Shown: piece by piece, positions 33,241 to 43,400 of the stretch | Layout of the letters: every line of letters starts with the position of its first letter | Numbering within the stretch: position 1 is the stretch's first letter | NCBI GenBank assembly: GCA_964398785.1 | Contig: CAYNNQ010000011.1 | Location: 1 to 62,594, forward strand | Origin: CAYNNQ01 sp964398785 | Lineage (GTDB): Bacteria > Desulfobacterota > Desulfovibrionia > Desulfovibrionales > Desulfonatronovibrionaceae | DNA: 62,594 bases | Direction: 5' to 3' | The notes under the pieces: generated by a model | The model's database searches: none | The model's input: the letters and a program-made list of their open reading frames with translations, nothing else | Told to the model about the DNA's origin: nothing | Position numbers and translations under genes: made by a program

Positions 33241-35313
33241 CTAGTTCTTATTAAGAATTTCTTCCGCTATACTTGCCGGTACTTGCTCGTAGTGATTAAA
33301 CTGCATCGAATATGTGGCTCGTCCCTGGGTCATGGACCTAAGCTGAGTCGCATATCCGAACATGCTGCTTAGAGGAACGTGCGCCCGGATAATTTGGGTT
33401 CCGCCCCTGGGTTCCAGACCCTGTACCTTTCCGCGGCGTCCGTTCAGGTCCCCCATCACATCGCCCAAGTATTCCTCGGGAGTCAGAACTTCCACGAACA
33501 TAACTGGTTCAATCAAAGCAAGCCCTGCCTTGTGACAGGCCTCCTTGATGCACATGGAGGCGGCTATGTAAAAGGCCTGCTCGGAGGAGTCAACCTCATG
33601 ATACGAGCCGAACACCAGGTTCACTTTGACGTCCACCACCGGATATCCGGCAAGCACGCCATTGAGCAAGGCATCGTAAATTCCCTTCTGTACGGCGGGT
33701 ATGTACTCTTTGGGAATCACTCCGCCTACGATGGAATTGGTAAACTCGAACCCGCCCCCCGGTTCATTGGGCTCAACCTCGATGACTACATGGCCGTACT
33801 GTCCCCGTCCACCGGTCTGCTTAACGTATTTGTTTTCTTCTTTTACTGCTTTGGTAATGCTTTCCCTATAGGCGACCTTGGGCTGGCCAATATTAGCGTC
33901 CACTTTGAACTCGCGGGTCAGACGATCTACGATTATGTCCAAATGGAGTTCGCCCATACCGGAAATTAGCGTCTGGTTGGTATCCTCATCCGTTTTTACC
34001 CGGAAAGAGGGATCCTCCTTGGCCAGTTTCTGCAGCGCGGCGCTCAGGGCATCACGGTCGGACTTGGTTTTAGGTTCAATAGCCACTTCAATAACTGGTT
34101 CCGGAAACTCCATGGATTCCAAAAGAACCGGTCGGGAATCGGCACACAATGTTTCTCCGGTAGCCGTATTCTTCAAGCCAACAGCGGCAACAATATCCCC
34201 TGCGTACGCTTCCTTGATTTCTTCTCTTTTATTGGAATGCATCTTCAATAGCCTGCCTATGCGCTCCTTTTTGCCGGTGTATGCATTTATAAAAGTCATT
34301 CCGGACTCGATATATCCGGAGTAGATCCTCAGAAAGGTAAGGTGCCCTACATAGGGATCGGCTGTCAGCTTGAACGGAAGGGCACTGAAAGGTTCGTTAT
34401 CGTCTGCGGGGCACTCAATGGTTTCCCCGGTCTTTGGATCTCTTCCCTGTATGGGTGGCACATCCACAGGGGAAGGGAGATACTCCACAGTAGCGTCCAA
34501 TAGAGGCTGGACACCCTTGTTCTTGAAGGCGGATCCGCACAGGACAGGACAAACATTCAAATTGATTGTAGCCAGCCTGATTCCCTGGTGTAATTCCTCT
34601 GGAGTCAGATCCTCTCCCCCCAGATATTTATCCAGTAGTTCCTCGTCTTCCTCGGCCACGGCTTCAACAAGGTGTTGACGCCACTTCTCTGCCTCCTCCC
34701 GCATCTCCGATGGAATCTCCGCAAATTCATACTTCATGCCCAGGGACTGTTCATCGAAAATTATCGCCTTGTAATTAATCAAGTCCACGACACCACGGAA
34801 ATTGTCTTCACTGCCTATAGGGAGCTGCAGGGGCAAGGGCTTGGCCTTGAGCCGATCCCGGATCATGTCCACGACGCGAAAAAAATCTGCCCCTACCCGA
34901 TCCATCTTATTCACGAAGGCTATTCGCGGGACTTGATATCTGTCCGCCTGCCTCCATACGGTCTCGGACTGGGGTTCCACACCGCCAACGGCGCAGAAAA
35001 CCGCGATGGCTCCGTCCAGTACGCGCAGGGCACGCTCTACTTCCACCGTGAAGTCCACGTGACCTGGAGTATCAATGATGTTTATCCTGGAGTCCTTCCA
35101 GAAGCACGTGGTTGCCGCCGAGGTAATGGTAATTCCTCTTTCTTGCTCCTGTTCCATCCAGTCCATTACGGCCTCTCCGTCATGGACTTCACCGATCTTG
35201 TGCGAAACACCTGTATAATAGAGAACGCGCTCGGTGGTAGTGGTTTTGCCCGCATCAATGTGGGCCATTATCCCCAGGTTCCTCTGTTTTTGTATTGCAA
35301 TCTTCCGTGGCAC
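33241..35313 (-). CDS. fusA: Elongation factor G
   Basis: A 690-residue translocation GTPase with the five usual domains. G1 is AHIDAGKTTTTERVL, G3 is IDTPGHVDF and G4 is NKMDRVGAD. Domain IV (GGRGQYGHVVIEVEP) is intact. Full bacterial length, in the str operon after rpsG. Confidence 0.97.
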   Translation of the reverse strand: MPRKIAIQKQRNLGIMAHIDAGKTTTTERVLYYTGVSHKIGEVHDGEAVMDWMEQEQERGITITSAATTCFWKDSRINIIDTPGHVDFTVEVERALRVLDGAIAVFCAVGGVEPQSETVWRQADRYQVPRIAFVNKMDRVGADFFRVVDMIRDRLKAKPLPLQLPIGSEDNFRGVVDLINYKAIIFDEQSLGMKYEFAEIPSEMREEAEKWRQHLVEAVAEEDEELLDKYLGGEDLTPEELHQGIRLATINLNVCPVLCGSAFKNKGVQPLLDATVEYLPSPVDVPPIQGRDPKTGETIECPADDNEPFSALPFKLTADPYVGHLTFLRIYSGYIESGMTFINAYTGKKERIGRLLKMHSNKREEIKEAYAGDIVAAVGLKNTATGETLCADSRPVLLESMEFPEPVIEVAIEPKTKSDRDALSAALQKLAKEDPSFRVKTDEDTNQTLISGMGELHLDIIVDRLTREFKVDANIGQPKVAYRESITKAVKEENKYVKQTGGRGQYGHVVIEVEPNEPGGGFEFTNSIVGGVIPKEYIPAVQKGIYDALLNGVLAGYPVVDVKVNLVFGSYHEVDSSEQAFYIAASMCIKEACHKAGLALIEPVMFVEVLTPEEYLGDVMGDLNGRRGKVQGLEPRGGTQIIRAHVPLSSMFGYATQLRSMTQGRATYSMQFNHYEQVPASIAEEILNKN

Positions 35314-35328
35314 GTTAATCTCCGAATT

Positions 35329-35799
35329 TTACCATCTATAATGAGCAAAAGCCTTATTCGCTTCCGCCATTCTATGGGTATCTTCCTTCTTTTTTACCGC
35401 CCCTCCGCGGCTGTTGTACGCATCCAAAAACTCGGACGCCAGCTTGGACTGTATACTCTTCTCGCCTCTCTTACGGGCGTTTATAACTAGCCAACGTATG
35501 GCCAAAGTCTCCTGGCGGGCCGGACGAACTTCCATGGGGACTTGGTAGGTTGCCCCACCAACTCGCCTGGATTTGACTTCCATTTGCGGCTTAACGTTGT
35601 CCAGAACTTGAAAAAAGGATTTTAAGGAATCCTCTCCGGTCTTGCTGGCCAACTCCTCCAGTGCCGCGTACACATACCTCTCCGCTACGCTCTTTTCGCC
35701 GTCCCGCATCAGTCTATTGACGAACTTGGAAACCAGCTTGCTTCCGTATACCGGATCAGGAAGCACTTCTCTCTTGGGAACTGGACCCTTGCGTGACAT
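35329..35799 (-). CDS. rpsG: 30S ribosomal protein S7
   Basis: A 156-residue head-assembly protein and str-operon autoregulator in E. coli. It shows LVSKFVNRLMRDGEKSVAER and the C-terminal ANKAFAHYRW. Confidence 0.97.
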   Translation of the reverse strand: MSRKGPVPKREVLPDPVYGSKLVSKFVNRLMRDGEKSVAERYVYAALEELASKTGEDSLKSFFQVLDNVKPQMEVKSRRVGGATYQVPMEVRPARQETLAIRWLVINARKRGEKSIQSKLASEFLDAYNSRGGAVKKKEDTHRMAEANKAFAHYRW

Positions 35800-35818
35800 C
35801 TCTTACTCCTTGAAAACT

Positions 35819-36190
35819 TTATTTGGGACGCTTAGTACCATATTTGGATCTACTTTTGCGCCTATCCTGCACCCCGGATGTATCCAGGGCCCCACGGATA
35901 ACTGCATACCGTACCCCGGGAAGATCCTTGACTCTTCCCCCGCGGACCAAAACCACGGAGTGTTCTTGTAAATTGTGCCCTTCACCCGGAATATAAGCGG
36001 TAACTTCCATGGAGTTGGTCAAGCGAACCCTGGCCACCTTGCGCAAAGCGGAGTTGGGCTTCTTGGGAGTCGTGGTAAACACCCGCACGCATACCCCCCT
36101 TCTCTGTGGACACTCTTGCAAAGCAGCCTTTTTCTGACTTGCCTTTACTTTTTTTCTGGATTTGCGAACCAGTTGATTTAATGTGGGCAT
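35819..36190 (-). CDS. rpsL: 30S ribosomal protein S12
   Basis: A 123-residue decoding-centre protein. TTPKKPNSALRKVARVRL and GRVKDLPGVRYAVIRGALD are intact, and both Lys positions linked to streptomycin sensitivity are Lys. It is first in the str operon. Confidence 0.97.
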   Translation of the reverse strand: MPTLNQLVRKSRKKVKASQKKAALQECPQRRGVCVRVFTTTPKKPNSALRKVARVRLTNSMEVTAYIPGEGHNLQEHSVVLVRGGRVKDLPGVRYAVIRGALDTSGVQDRRKSRSKYGTKRPK

Positions 36191-36227
36191 TATTCCTCCA
36201 TGCTAGACATCTTGGTGAAACCGAGGT

Positions 36228-36256
36228 CGTGTAGTTGATGGTGTTGTATTTGTCAA
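36228..36256 (-). promoter_or_regulatory. Candidate promoter of the str operon
   Basis: TTGACA, a 17-base spacer and a weak -10 (TACACG) lie about 40 bases before rpsL. The -35 is perfect, the -10 poor. It would allow str expression separate from rpoBC. Confidence 0.4.
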
Positions 36257-36261
36257 GTCCC

Positions 36262-36299
36262 GATTACTTACCTATTGGCTATAAAACATAGGCAATCGG
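36262..36299 (-). other. Hairpin just after rpoC
   Basis: CCGATT and CCTAT are mirrored by ATAGG and AATCGG in the first 37 bases after the rpoC stop. No T run follows, so a Rho-independent role is doubtful. It may mark an mRNA end or processing site. Confidence 0.35.
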
Positions 36300-39200
36300 T
36301 TATTCCCTTTCATCGGAATAATTATCATACTCCAACTCTTCCAGAAACTTATCCTCTTTCTCCGGCTGTTCAGGGACAACTATATCATTTTCTACATACG
36401 GCCTATAACCAGTTCCGGCCGGGATAAGTCGGCCGACGATAACATTTTCCTTCAATCCGTTAAGCTCATCGCTCTTGCAGCGCATAGAGGCCTCAGTGAG
36501 CACTTTAGTGGTTTCCTGAAAAGAAGCCGCGGAAATGAATGATTCCGTGCTCAAGGAAGCCTGAGTTATCCCCAGAACAAGAGGATCGGCAATAGCCGGT
36601 TCCTTGCCCTCGCGGATACACTTCTCGTTGGCGGCCATAAAACGGGCCTTGTCCACGTGCTCCCCTACCAAAAATCCGGTTTCACCCGGTTTATTGACAT
36701 GGACCTTTTTGAGCATTTGCCGAACTATAATCTCGATGTGCTTATCGTTTATATGCACACCCTGGAAACGGTAGACTTCCTGGATCTCCTCCACAAGGTA
36801 CTTGGCCAGGTACTTTTCCCCCTTGATCTTCAGGATATCGTGCAGCTCGGGATTACCTTCGGTTAGAGACTCCCCGGCCTCCACAAAGTCTCCTTCCTGT
36901 ACTGTGATATGCTTCCCCTTGGGGATAAGATATTCTTTGGGATCCCCCGCTTCCGGGGTCACTATTACTTTCCTCTTACCCTTGGATTCGGGGCCGAAGG
37001 AGGCGATACCGTCGATCTCCGTGACCACAGCCTGGTCTTTGGGTTTGCGCACTTCAAAGAGTTCAGCCACTCGCGGCAGACCGCCGACAATATCCTTGGT
37101 CTTGGAAGTTTCTCTGGGTTTTCGGGCAATTACGTCCCCAGCTTCCACCTGATCCCCCTCACGGGCCATAAGGATGGCTCCAACAGGGAGGTGGAAGATC
37201 GCTTCGGAATCCGTGCCAGGTCTAGTCTGGATATTTTTCTCCTCGTCACATACGGATATGCTGGGACGATAATTTGTAGACCTGTATTCAATTATGGTCT
37301 GAGTGGCCTGGTTGGTGGTCTCGTCCACCTTTTCCTGGACGGTGCGGCCTTCTATAATATCCGAAAACTGGACGTACCCGGCCACGTCGGTAACAAAGGG
37401 TTCGTTAAACGGGTCCCACTCCGCGAGATGCTGGCCTTTTTCCACCTCTTGCTCGTGTTCAACAAATATCTTTGCTCCGGAAGGAAGGGAATATTTCTCC
37501 CGCTCCCGGCCTTGATCATCCACGATTCGCAGTTGACCGCTCTTACCCAGGACCATGGATTCATTGTTTTTATTGGTCACAGTACGAACTCGGCTGAGTA
37601 CAACCCGCCCCTTGTTCTGGGCATTAATATTGGATTGCTCGATCTCCTTGGAAGCTGTCCCCCCAATGTGGAATGTACGCATGGTCAGCTGAGTGCCGGG
37701 TTCACCAATGGACTGAGCGGCAATTATGCCTACGGTCTCGCCCACATTGACCAAGTGTCCTCGGGCCAGATCCCGACCGTAACACAAAGTACACACACCC
37801 TTCGGGCTTTTGCAGGTAAGAGCCGAGCGTATGGTCACCGTGGAGATGCCTGCCTCTTCGATTCTCTCGGCCTTAATCTCGTCAATCAGGGTATTCTCAG
37901 CGGCAAGCAATTCATCGGTTTCCGGATGGAACACATCAAACATGGAAATCCGGCCCACGATCCGGTCTCGCAACCGCTCCTTTATTTCCCCGGCCTTGAT
38001 CAGATGGGAGACTTCAATTCCGTCAACTGTGCCGCAATCATACTCCGAGACGACCACATCCTGGACGACGTCCACCAGACGGCGGGTAAGATATCCAGAA
38101 TTGGCAGTCTTCAGAGCGGTGTCCGCCAGACCTTTCCGGGCTCCGTGCGTGGAAGTAAAGTACTCCAATACGGACAATCCCTCCCGGAAACTGGAGGTAA
38201 TGGGAGTCTCAATAATCTCTCCGGAGGGCTTGGCCATGAGACCGCGTATGCCAGCCAGCTGGCGCATTTGGTCCTTATTGCCCCGTGCCCCGGAGTTGGC
38301 CATCATATAAATAGAATTCAGGCTGACATCCTCTTTTTCCTCTCCGGTTTCCGGGTTTTTGGCTATATCCGTAGACAGATCGTGCATCATCTCCGAGGAT
38401 ATGTCGTTGGTCGCTTTGGTCCAAACATCCACTACCTTGTTGTACTTCTCCGTGCGGGTTATTATGCCCTCGCGGTACTGTTTCTCCACTTCGCTTACAT
38501 CGTTACGGGCCCCGCTAAGATAATCAGTCTTTTTCTCCGGGATCTTCAGGTCCTTGACTCCAATGGTGATTCCAGCCCGGGTGGAATATTCATAGCCCAT
38601 GTCTTTCAGTTGATCGCAAAGGATCACTGTTGCCTTGGTCCCGGCATTGCGGTAGGTCTGACCAACCAGATATCCGATAGCCTTTTTGTTTAAAAGGCAA
38701 TTGACTAGACTGAAGGGCACCCCTTCGGGCAAAATCTCGCCGATCATTACCCGACCGGGGGTTGTCTGGACGAGCTCTCCGTTCATACGGACTTTTATCC
38801 GGGCGTGCAGGCTTACATATCCGGCATCGTATGCCGCCACCACCTCCTCCGGCGCATAGAAAGCCTTGCCTTCACCCATTTCAAAGGAACGATCCACGGT
38901 CAGGTAGTACAGCCCCAGCACTATATCCTGAGTGGGAACAATGATCGGCTCACCATTCGCCGGAGAAAGGATATTGTTGGTGGACATAACCAGGACCCGG
39001 CATTCTATTTGGGCCTCAATGGAGAGAGGCACGTGCACGGCCATTTGGTCTCCGTCGAAGTCCGCGTTAAAAGCCGTACACACAAGGGGATGGAGCCGTA
39101 TGGCTTTCCCTTCGACCAATATAGGTTCAAAAGCCTGTATCCCCAGGCGGTGCAGGGTGGGAGCACGGTTAAGGAGAATGGGGTATTCCTTGACAACCTC

Positions 39201-40454
39201 CTCCAATACATCCCAGACAACGATCTCTCCGCGTTCCACCATCTTCTTGGCGCTTTTTATGGTGCTCGCGTCCCCTCTTTGTTCCAGTTTGGAGTATATA
39301 AACGGCTTGAATAACTCCAGAGCCATCTGCTTGGGCAATCCGCACTGGTGCAGCTTCAAATTGGGTCCAACTACAATCACCGAACGTCCGGAATAATCCA
39401 CGCGTTTTCCCAAAAGATTCTGCCGGAACCGGCCCTGTTTGCCCTTGATCATGTCTGACAAAGACTTGAGGGGACGACCGTTTGTACCGGTTATAGCCTT
39501 ACCCCTGCGGCCATTGTCCAATAGAGCATCCACGGCCTCCTGGAGCATGCGTTTTTCATTGCGGATAATTATGTCCGGGGCACCAAGCTCCAACAATCTC
39601 TTCAAACGGTTATTGCGATTGATGACCCGGCGGTAAAGATCATTCAGATCCGATGTGGCGAACCTGCCTCCGTCCAGGGGTACCAAGGGCCGGAGCTCGG
39701 GAGGTATAACCGGCACAACCTTGAGAATCATCCGTTCCGGGATGTTGGTGGAGTCCAGAAAAGACTCCACCACGCGGAGCCTTTTGGCCAACTTTTTCTT
39801 CTTGGTCTGAGAACGGGTCTTGGTGGATTCCGCATGCAGATCTTCCCGCAGTTTATGTAGATCCAGCTCCGAGAAAAGCTCCAGAATCGCTTCCGCGCCC
39901 ATTCCCACCTTGAACGTCTCTTCACCGAAATGATCCAAATACTGCAGGTACTGATCTTCGGTGATGATCTGCTTTTTTTCCAAGGAGGTATTGCCGGGAT
40001 CCAACACTATATAAGCGTCAAAATAAAGCACCTTTTCCAGGTCGGCCATGGTCAGATCCAGCAAGGTACCAATTTTAGTTGGTTGACTCTTTACGAACCA
40101 TATATGGGCCACGGGCGCAGCCAGCTCGATATGACCCATTCGTTCCCTGCGGACCTTGGAGGCGATAACCTCCACCCCGCACTTTTCGCAGACAATCCCC
40201 CTATGCTTCATGCGTTTGTACTTACCGCAATTACATTCGTAGTCCTTTACCGGACCGAATATTTTTGCACAGAACAGACCGTCTCTTTCCGGCTTAAAAG
40301 TCCGATAGTTAATAGTCTCCGGTTTTTTCACTTCTCCAAAAGACCATTCGCGGATTTTTTCCGGAGAGGCGATACGGATCTGCAGTCCTTGCAGATCCTG
40401 ACTACTCAAATTGGAAGCACTGCTCTTTTGACTAAACAAATCATCGAGCGTCAT
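36300..40454 (-). CDS. rpoC: RNA polymerase beta' subunit
   Basis: A 1384-residue catalytic subunit. An N-terminal zinc site uses Cys74, Cys76, Cys89 and Cys92. The active-site NADFDGDQMAVH (463-474) carries the three magnesium-binding Asp. A second zinc site appears at CKSPKGVCTLC in the C-terminal half. Length matches other delta-type bacteria. It lies 27 bases after rpoB. Confidence 0.98.
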   Translation of the reverse strand: MTLDDLFSQKSSASNLSSQDLQGLQIRIASPEKIREWSFGEVKKPETINYRTFKPERDGLFCAKIFGPVKDYECNCGKYKRMKHRGIVCEKCGVEVIASKVRRERMGHIELAAPVAHIWFVKSQPTKIGTLLDLTMADLEKVLYFDAYIVLDPGNTSLEKKQIITEDQYLQYLDHFGEETFKVGMGAEAILELFSELDLHKLREDLHAESTKTRSQTKKKKLAKRLRVVESFLDSTNIPERMILKVVPVIPPELRPLVPLDGGRFATSDLNDLYRRVINRNNRLKRLLELGAPDIIIRNEKRMLQEAVDALLDNGRRGKAITGTNGRPLKSLSDMIKGKQGRFRQNLLGKRVDYSGRSVIVVGPNLKLHQCGLPKQMALELFKPFIYSKLEQRGDASTIKSAKKMVERGEIVVWDVLEEVVKEYPILLNRAPTLHRLGIQAFEPILVEGKAIRLHPLVCTAFNADFDGDQMAVHVPLSIEAQIECRVLVMSTNNILSPANGEPIIVPTQDIVLGLYYLTVDRSFEMGEGKAFYAPEEVVAAYDAGYVSLHARIKVRMNGELVQTTPGRVMIGEILPEGVPFSLVNCLLNKKAIGYLVGQTYRNAGTKATVILCDQLKDMGYEYSTRAGITIGVKDLKIPEKKTDYLSGARNDVSEVEKQYREGIITRTEKYNKVVDVWTKATNDISSEMMHDLSTDIAKNPETGEEKEDVSLNSIYMMANSGARGNKDQMRQLAGIRGLMAKPSGEIIETPITSSFREGLSVLEYFTSTHGARKGLADTALKTANSGYLTRRLVDVVQDVVVSEYDCGTVDGIEVSHLIKAGEIKERLRDRIVGRISMFDVFHPETDELLAAENTLIDEIKAERIEEAGISTVTIRSALTCKSPKGVCTLCYGRDLARGHLVNVGETVGIIAAQSIGEPGTQLTMRTFHIGGTASKEIEQSNINAQNKGRVVLSRVRTVTNKNNESMVLGKSGQLRIVDDQGREREKYSLPSGAKIFVEHEQEVEKGQHLAEWDPFNEPFVTDVAGYVQFSDIIEGRTVQEKVDETTNQATQTIIEYRSTNYRPSISVCDEEKNIQTRPGTDSEAIFHLPVGAILMAREGDQVEAGDVIARKPRETSKTKDIVGGLPRVAELFEVRKPKDQAVVTEIDGIASFGPESKGKRKVIVTPEAGDPKEYLIPKGKHITVQEGDFVEAGESLTEGNPELHDILKIKGEKYLAKYLVEEIQEVYRFQGVHINDKHIEIIVRQMLKKVHVNKPGETGFLVGEHVDKARFMAANEKCIREGKEPAIADPLVLGITQASLSTESFISAASFQETTKVLTEASMRCKSDELNGLKENVIVGRLIPAGTGYRPYVENDIVVPEQPEKEDKFLEELEYDNYSDERE

Positions 40455-40481
40455 ATCTTAATCCCTCTTTGTGGGCTAAAA

Positions 40482-43400
40482 TTAATTCTTGCGACTGCCT
40501 TTTTTTTCGCTAAGATAGAGTTCCACATCCAGTCCCAGCGACATAAGCTCGTTAATCAAGACATTGAACGACTCCGGGAGCCCGGATTCCAAGAAATTGT
40601 CTCCCTTTACGATTTTCTCGTACATCCGGACCCTGCCGCTTACATCATCCGACTTGACTGTCAAAAATTCCTGAAGGAGATAGCTTGCGCCGTAGGCTTC
40701 GATCGCCCAGACTTCCATCTCACCCAGACGCTGGCCTCCGAATTGGGCCTTCCCGCCCAGGGGCTGCTGGGTCACCAGAGAATACGGTCCGGTGGAACGG
40801 GCGTGGATCTTTTCATCCACTAAGTGGTGCAATTTGAGCATGTACATATTGCCCACAGTAACCCGCTCATGGAAGGCATTCCCAGTACGCCCATCGTACA
40901 AAACGGACTTGCCGTCCTCACTAAGACCTGCCCTGCGCAGCCAATTCCAGATCTCCTCCTCCTCAGCCCCATCAAATACCGGGGTCTTGGTCACGATACC
41001 CTCTTTCATCTCCCGCACGGCTGAGGAAAACTCCTCATCATCCATGCTGTCCACGAGAGCGGAGGTTTCTTCGGAATCAAAAACTTCCTTGACTTCCGCG
41101 CGGACACTTTCCATAGCCTCCCCGGACTCGAGCATCCCGGCTATCTGACTGCCCAATTCCCGCGCGGCCCAGCCAAGATGGGTCTCCATGATTTGACCTA
41201 TATTCATCCGGGAAGGGACCCCCAAAGGATTAAGAACAATATCTACGGGGACCCCATTGGAAAAGAAGGGCATATCCTCTTCCGGCAAAATGTTGGAGAC
41301 AACCCCCTTGTTACCATGGCGGCCCGCCATTTTGTCCCCGACGCTCAACTTACGTTTTACCGCAATATACACTTTAACCATCTTGATCACGCCGGGAGGG
41401 AGATCATCTCCCTCACTAGCCTTTTCCCGCTTCAAGTCATATGCATGCTGAATAAATTCCAGTTGCTTATTGTACTCGGAAATTATTTGGTCGACTTCCT
41501 CGTTGACCTCTTTGGAGGAAAATTTTCCAGCCAGCTTTTTTATGGGAATCACATCCAGAGTTTCCCGACTCAAGGTCTTATTGGCCTCAGCAAGCACCTC
41601 GTTCTTTTTATTCCCCATAATCGTGGAAGAAAGGCGCTTCCCGGACACCGCATTCCATAGCTTGTCCCGGATGTTTGCCGTGAGTCCGGAAATATGCTGG
41701 CTTTCCTTGCGGCTTATGCGGGCGAGTTCTGCATCCTCAATTTCTTTGGAACGTTCGTTTTTTTCACCGGATCTTCGATTGAAGACCTTCACGTTGATCA
41801 CCGTTCCTTCGATCCCCGGGGGAACCTTCAGGGAGGTATTTTTAACGTCTCTGGCTTTATCCCCGAATATGGCCCTCAGCAGCCTCTCTTCCGGAGTCAA
41901 TTGCGTCTCACCTTTGGGTGTAATTTTACCCACCAGGATATCTTCCGAAGCCACTTTGGCGCCAAGGCGAATAATCCCGCTGTCATCCAGGTCCTTGAGC
42001 ATCTCCTCGCTTACATTGGGGATGTCCCTGGTAATCTCCTCCGGCCCCAGTTTAGTGTCCCGGGCAACTGTTTCGAATTCTTCAATATGCACGGAGGTGT
42101 ATACATCTTCCTTGACCGTCCTTTCGGAAATAAGAATGGAGTCTTCGTAGTTGTAGCCACACCACGGCATAAAAGCGACCAGAAGATTTTTACCCAGGGC
42201 GAGCTCCCCGTCCAGGATACCGGCCCCGTCCGCCAGGACATCGCCCTTTTGCACCTTCTGGTTCATGGCAACCCGGGGTTTCTGTCCAAAACAGCTGTTC
42301 TGGTTTGATTTATGGAATTTTTGCAATTCATAGGAAACAACACCGCCAGTCTGGGAGTGGACATCTTCGCCCGCGTAGCCCACGACCACTCTTTCCGCAT
42401 CAACATAGCGGACAACGCCATCGTCCTCGGCGAGTACACACGTACCCGAATCACGAGCAATCGTACTCTCCATACCGGTTCCCACCACCGGGAGTTCGGC
42501 CCGAAGTAGCGGAACTGCCTGACGTTGCATATTGGACCCCATAAGCGCCCGGTTAGCGTCGTCGTGCTCTAGAAAGGGTACCACAGAAGCAGATACAGAA
42601 ACGATCTGGCTGGGAGAAATATCCATTAGTGTCACCTCTTTTTGAGGGACAAGTGCGAATTCTCCCTTGACCCTGGCCGCTACCAGCTCATTTATAAACC
42701 TCCCGTTTTCATCCAACGGTGCGTTGGCCTGGGCAATTATTTCTCCGGTTTCCTTGGTAGCGTCCATGTAACTTATTTCGTCAGTGACATATCCTTCGCG
42801 CACCACGCGATACGGCGTTTCAATGAATCCGAATTCATTGACTTTGGCGTAAGTGGTCAGGGAAACAATCAGACCAATATTCGGTCCCTCCGGAGTCTCG
42901 ATGGGGCATATCCGACCGTAATGACTGGGGTGCACGTCCCGGACCTCGAAACCCGCCCTTTCCCTGGTCAGGCCGCCGGGACCGAGGGCGGACAAGCGGC
43001 GTTTGTGCGTGACTTCGGAAAGAGAATTTGTCTGATCCATAAACTGTGACAGCTGCGAGGTACCGAAAAACTCCCTAAGGACAGCGGTTACTGGTTTGGG
43101 ATTGATCAGATCGTGGGGCATGAGTGTGGCCACTTCCTGCAGACTCATCCTTTCCTTAATGGCCCGTTCCATGCGCACCAGACCGATACGGTACTGGTTC
43201 TCCACAAGTTCGCCCACGGAACGAACCCTGCGATTGCCCAGATGATCGATATCATCGGCCGGACCAAAGGTGTCCTTGAGCCGGATCAAGTGCTTTAGAG
43301 TCTGCAGTATATCCTCATTGGTCAAGGTCCGCTTGTCCATTGTAGCATTTGTTTCCAAACGGGAATTCAACTTGTACCTACCCACAGGTGACAAATCGTA

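Noticed and set aside
36909..38693. Long (594-codon) open frame on the plus strand
   Set aside because: It lies wholly antisense to rpoC, has no recognisable domain, and is a by-product of rpoC codon bias.
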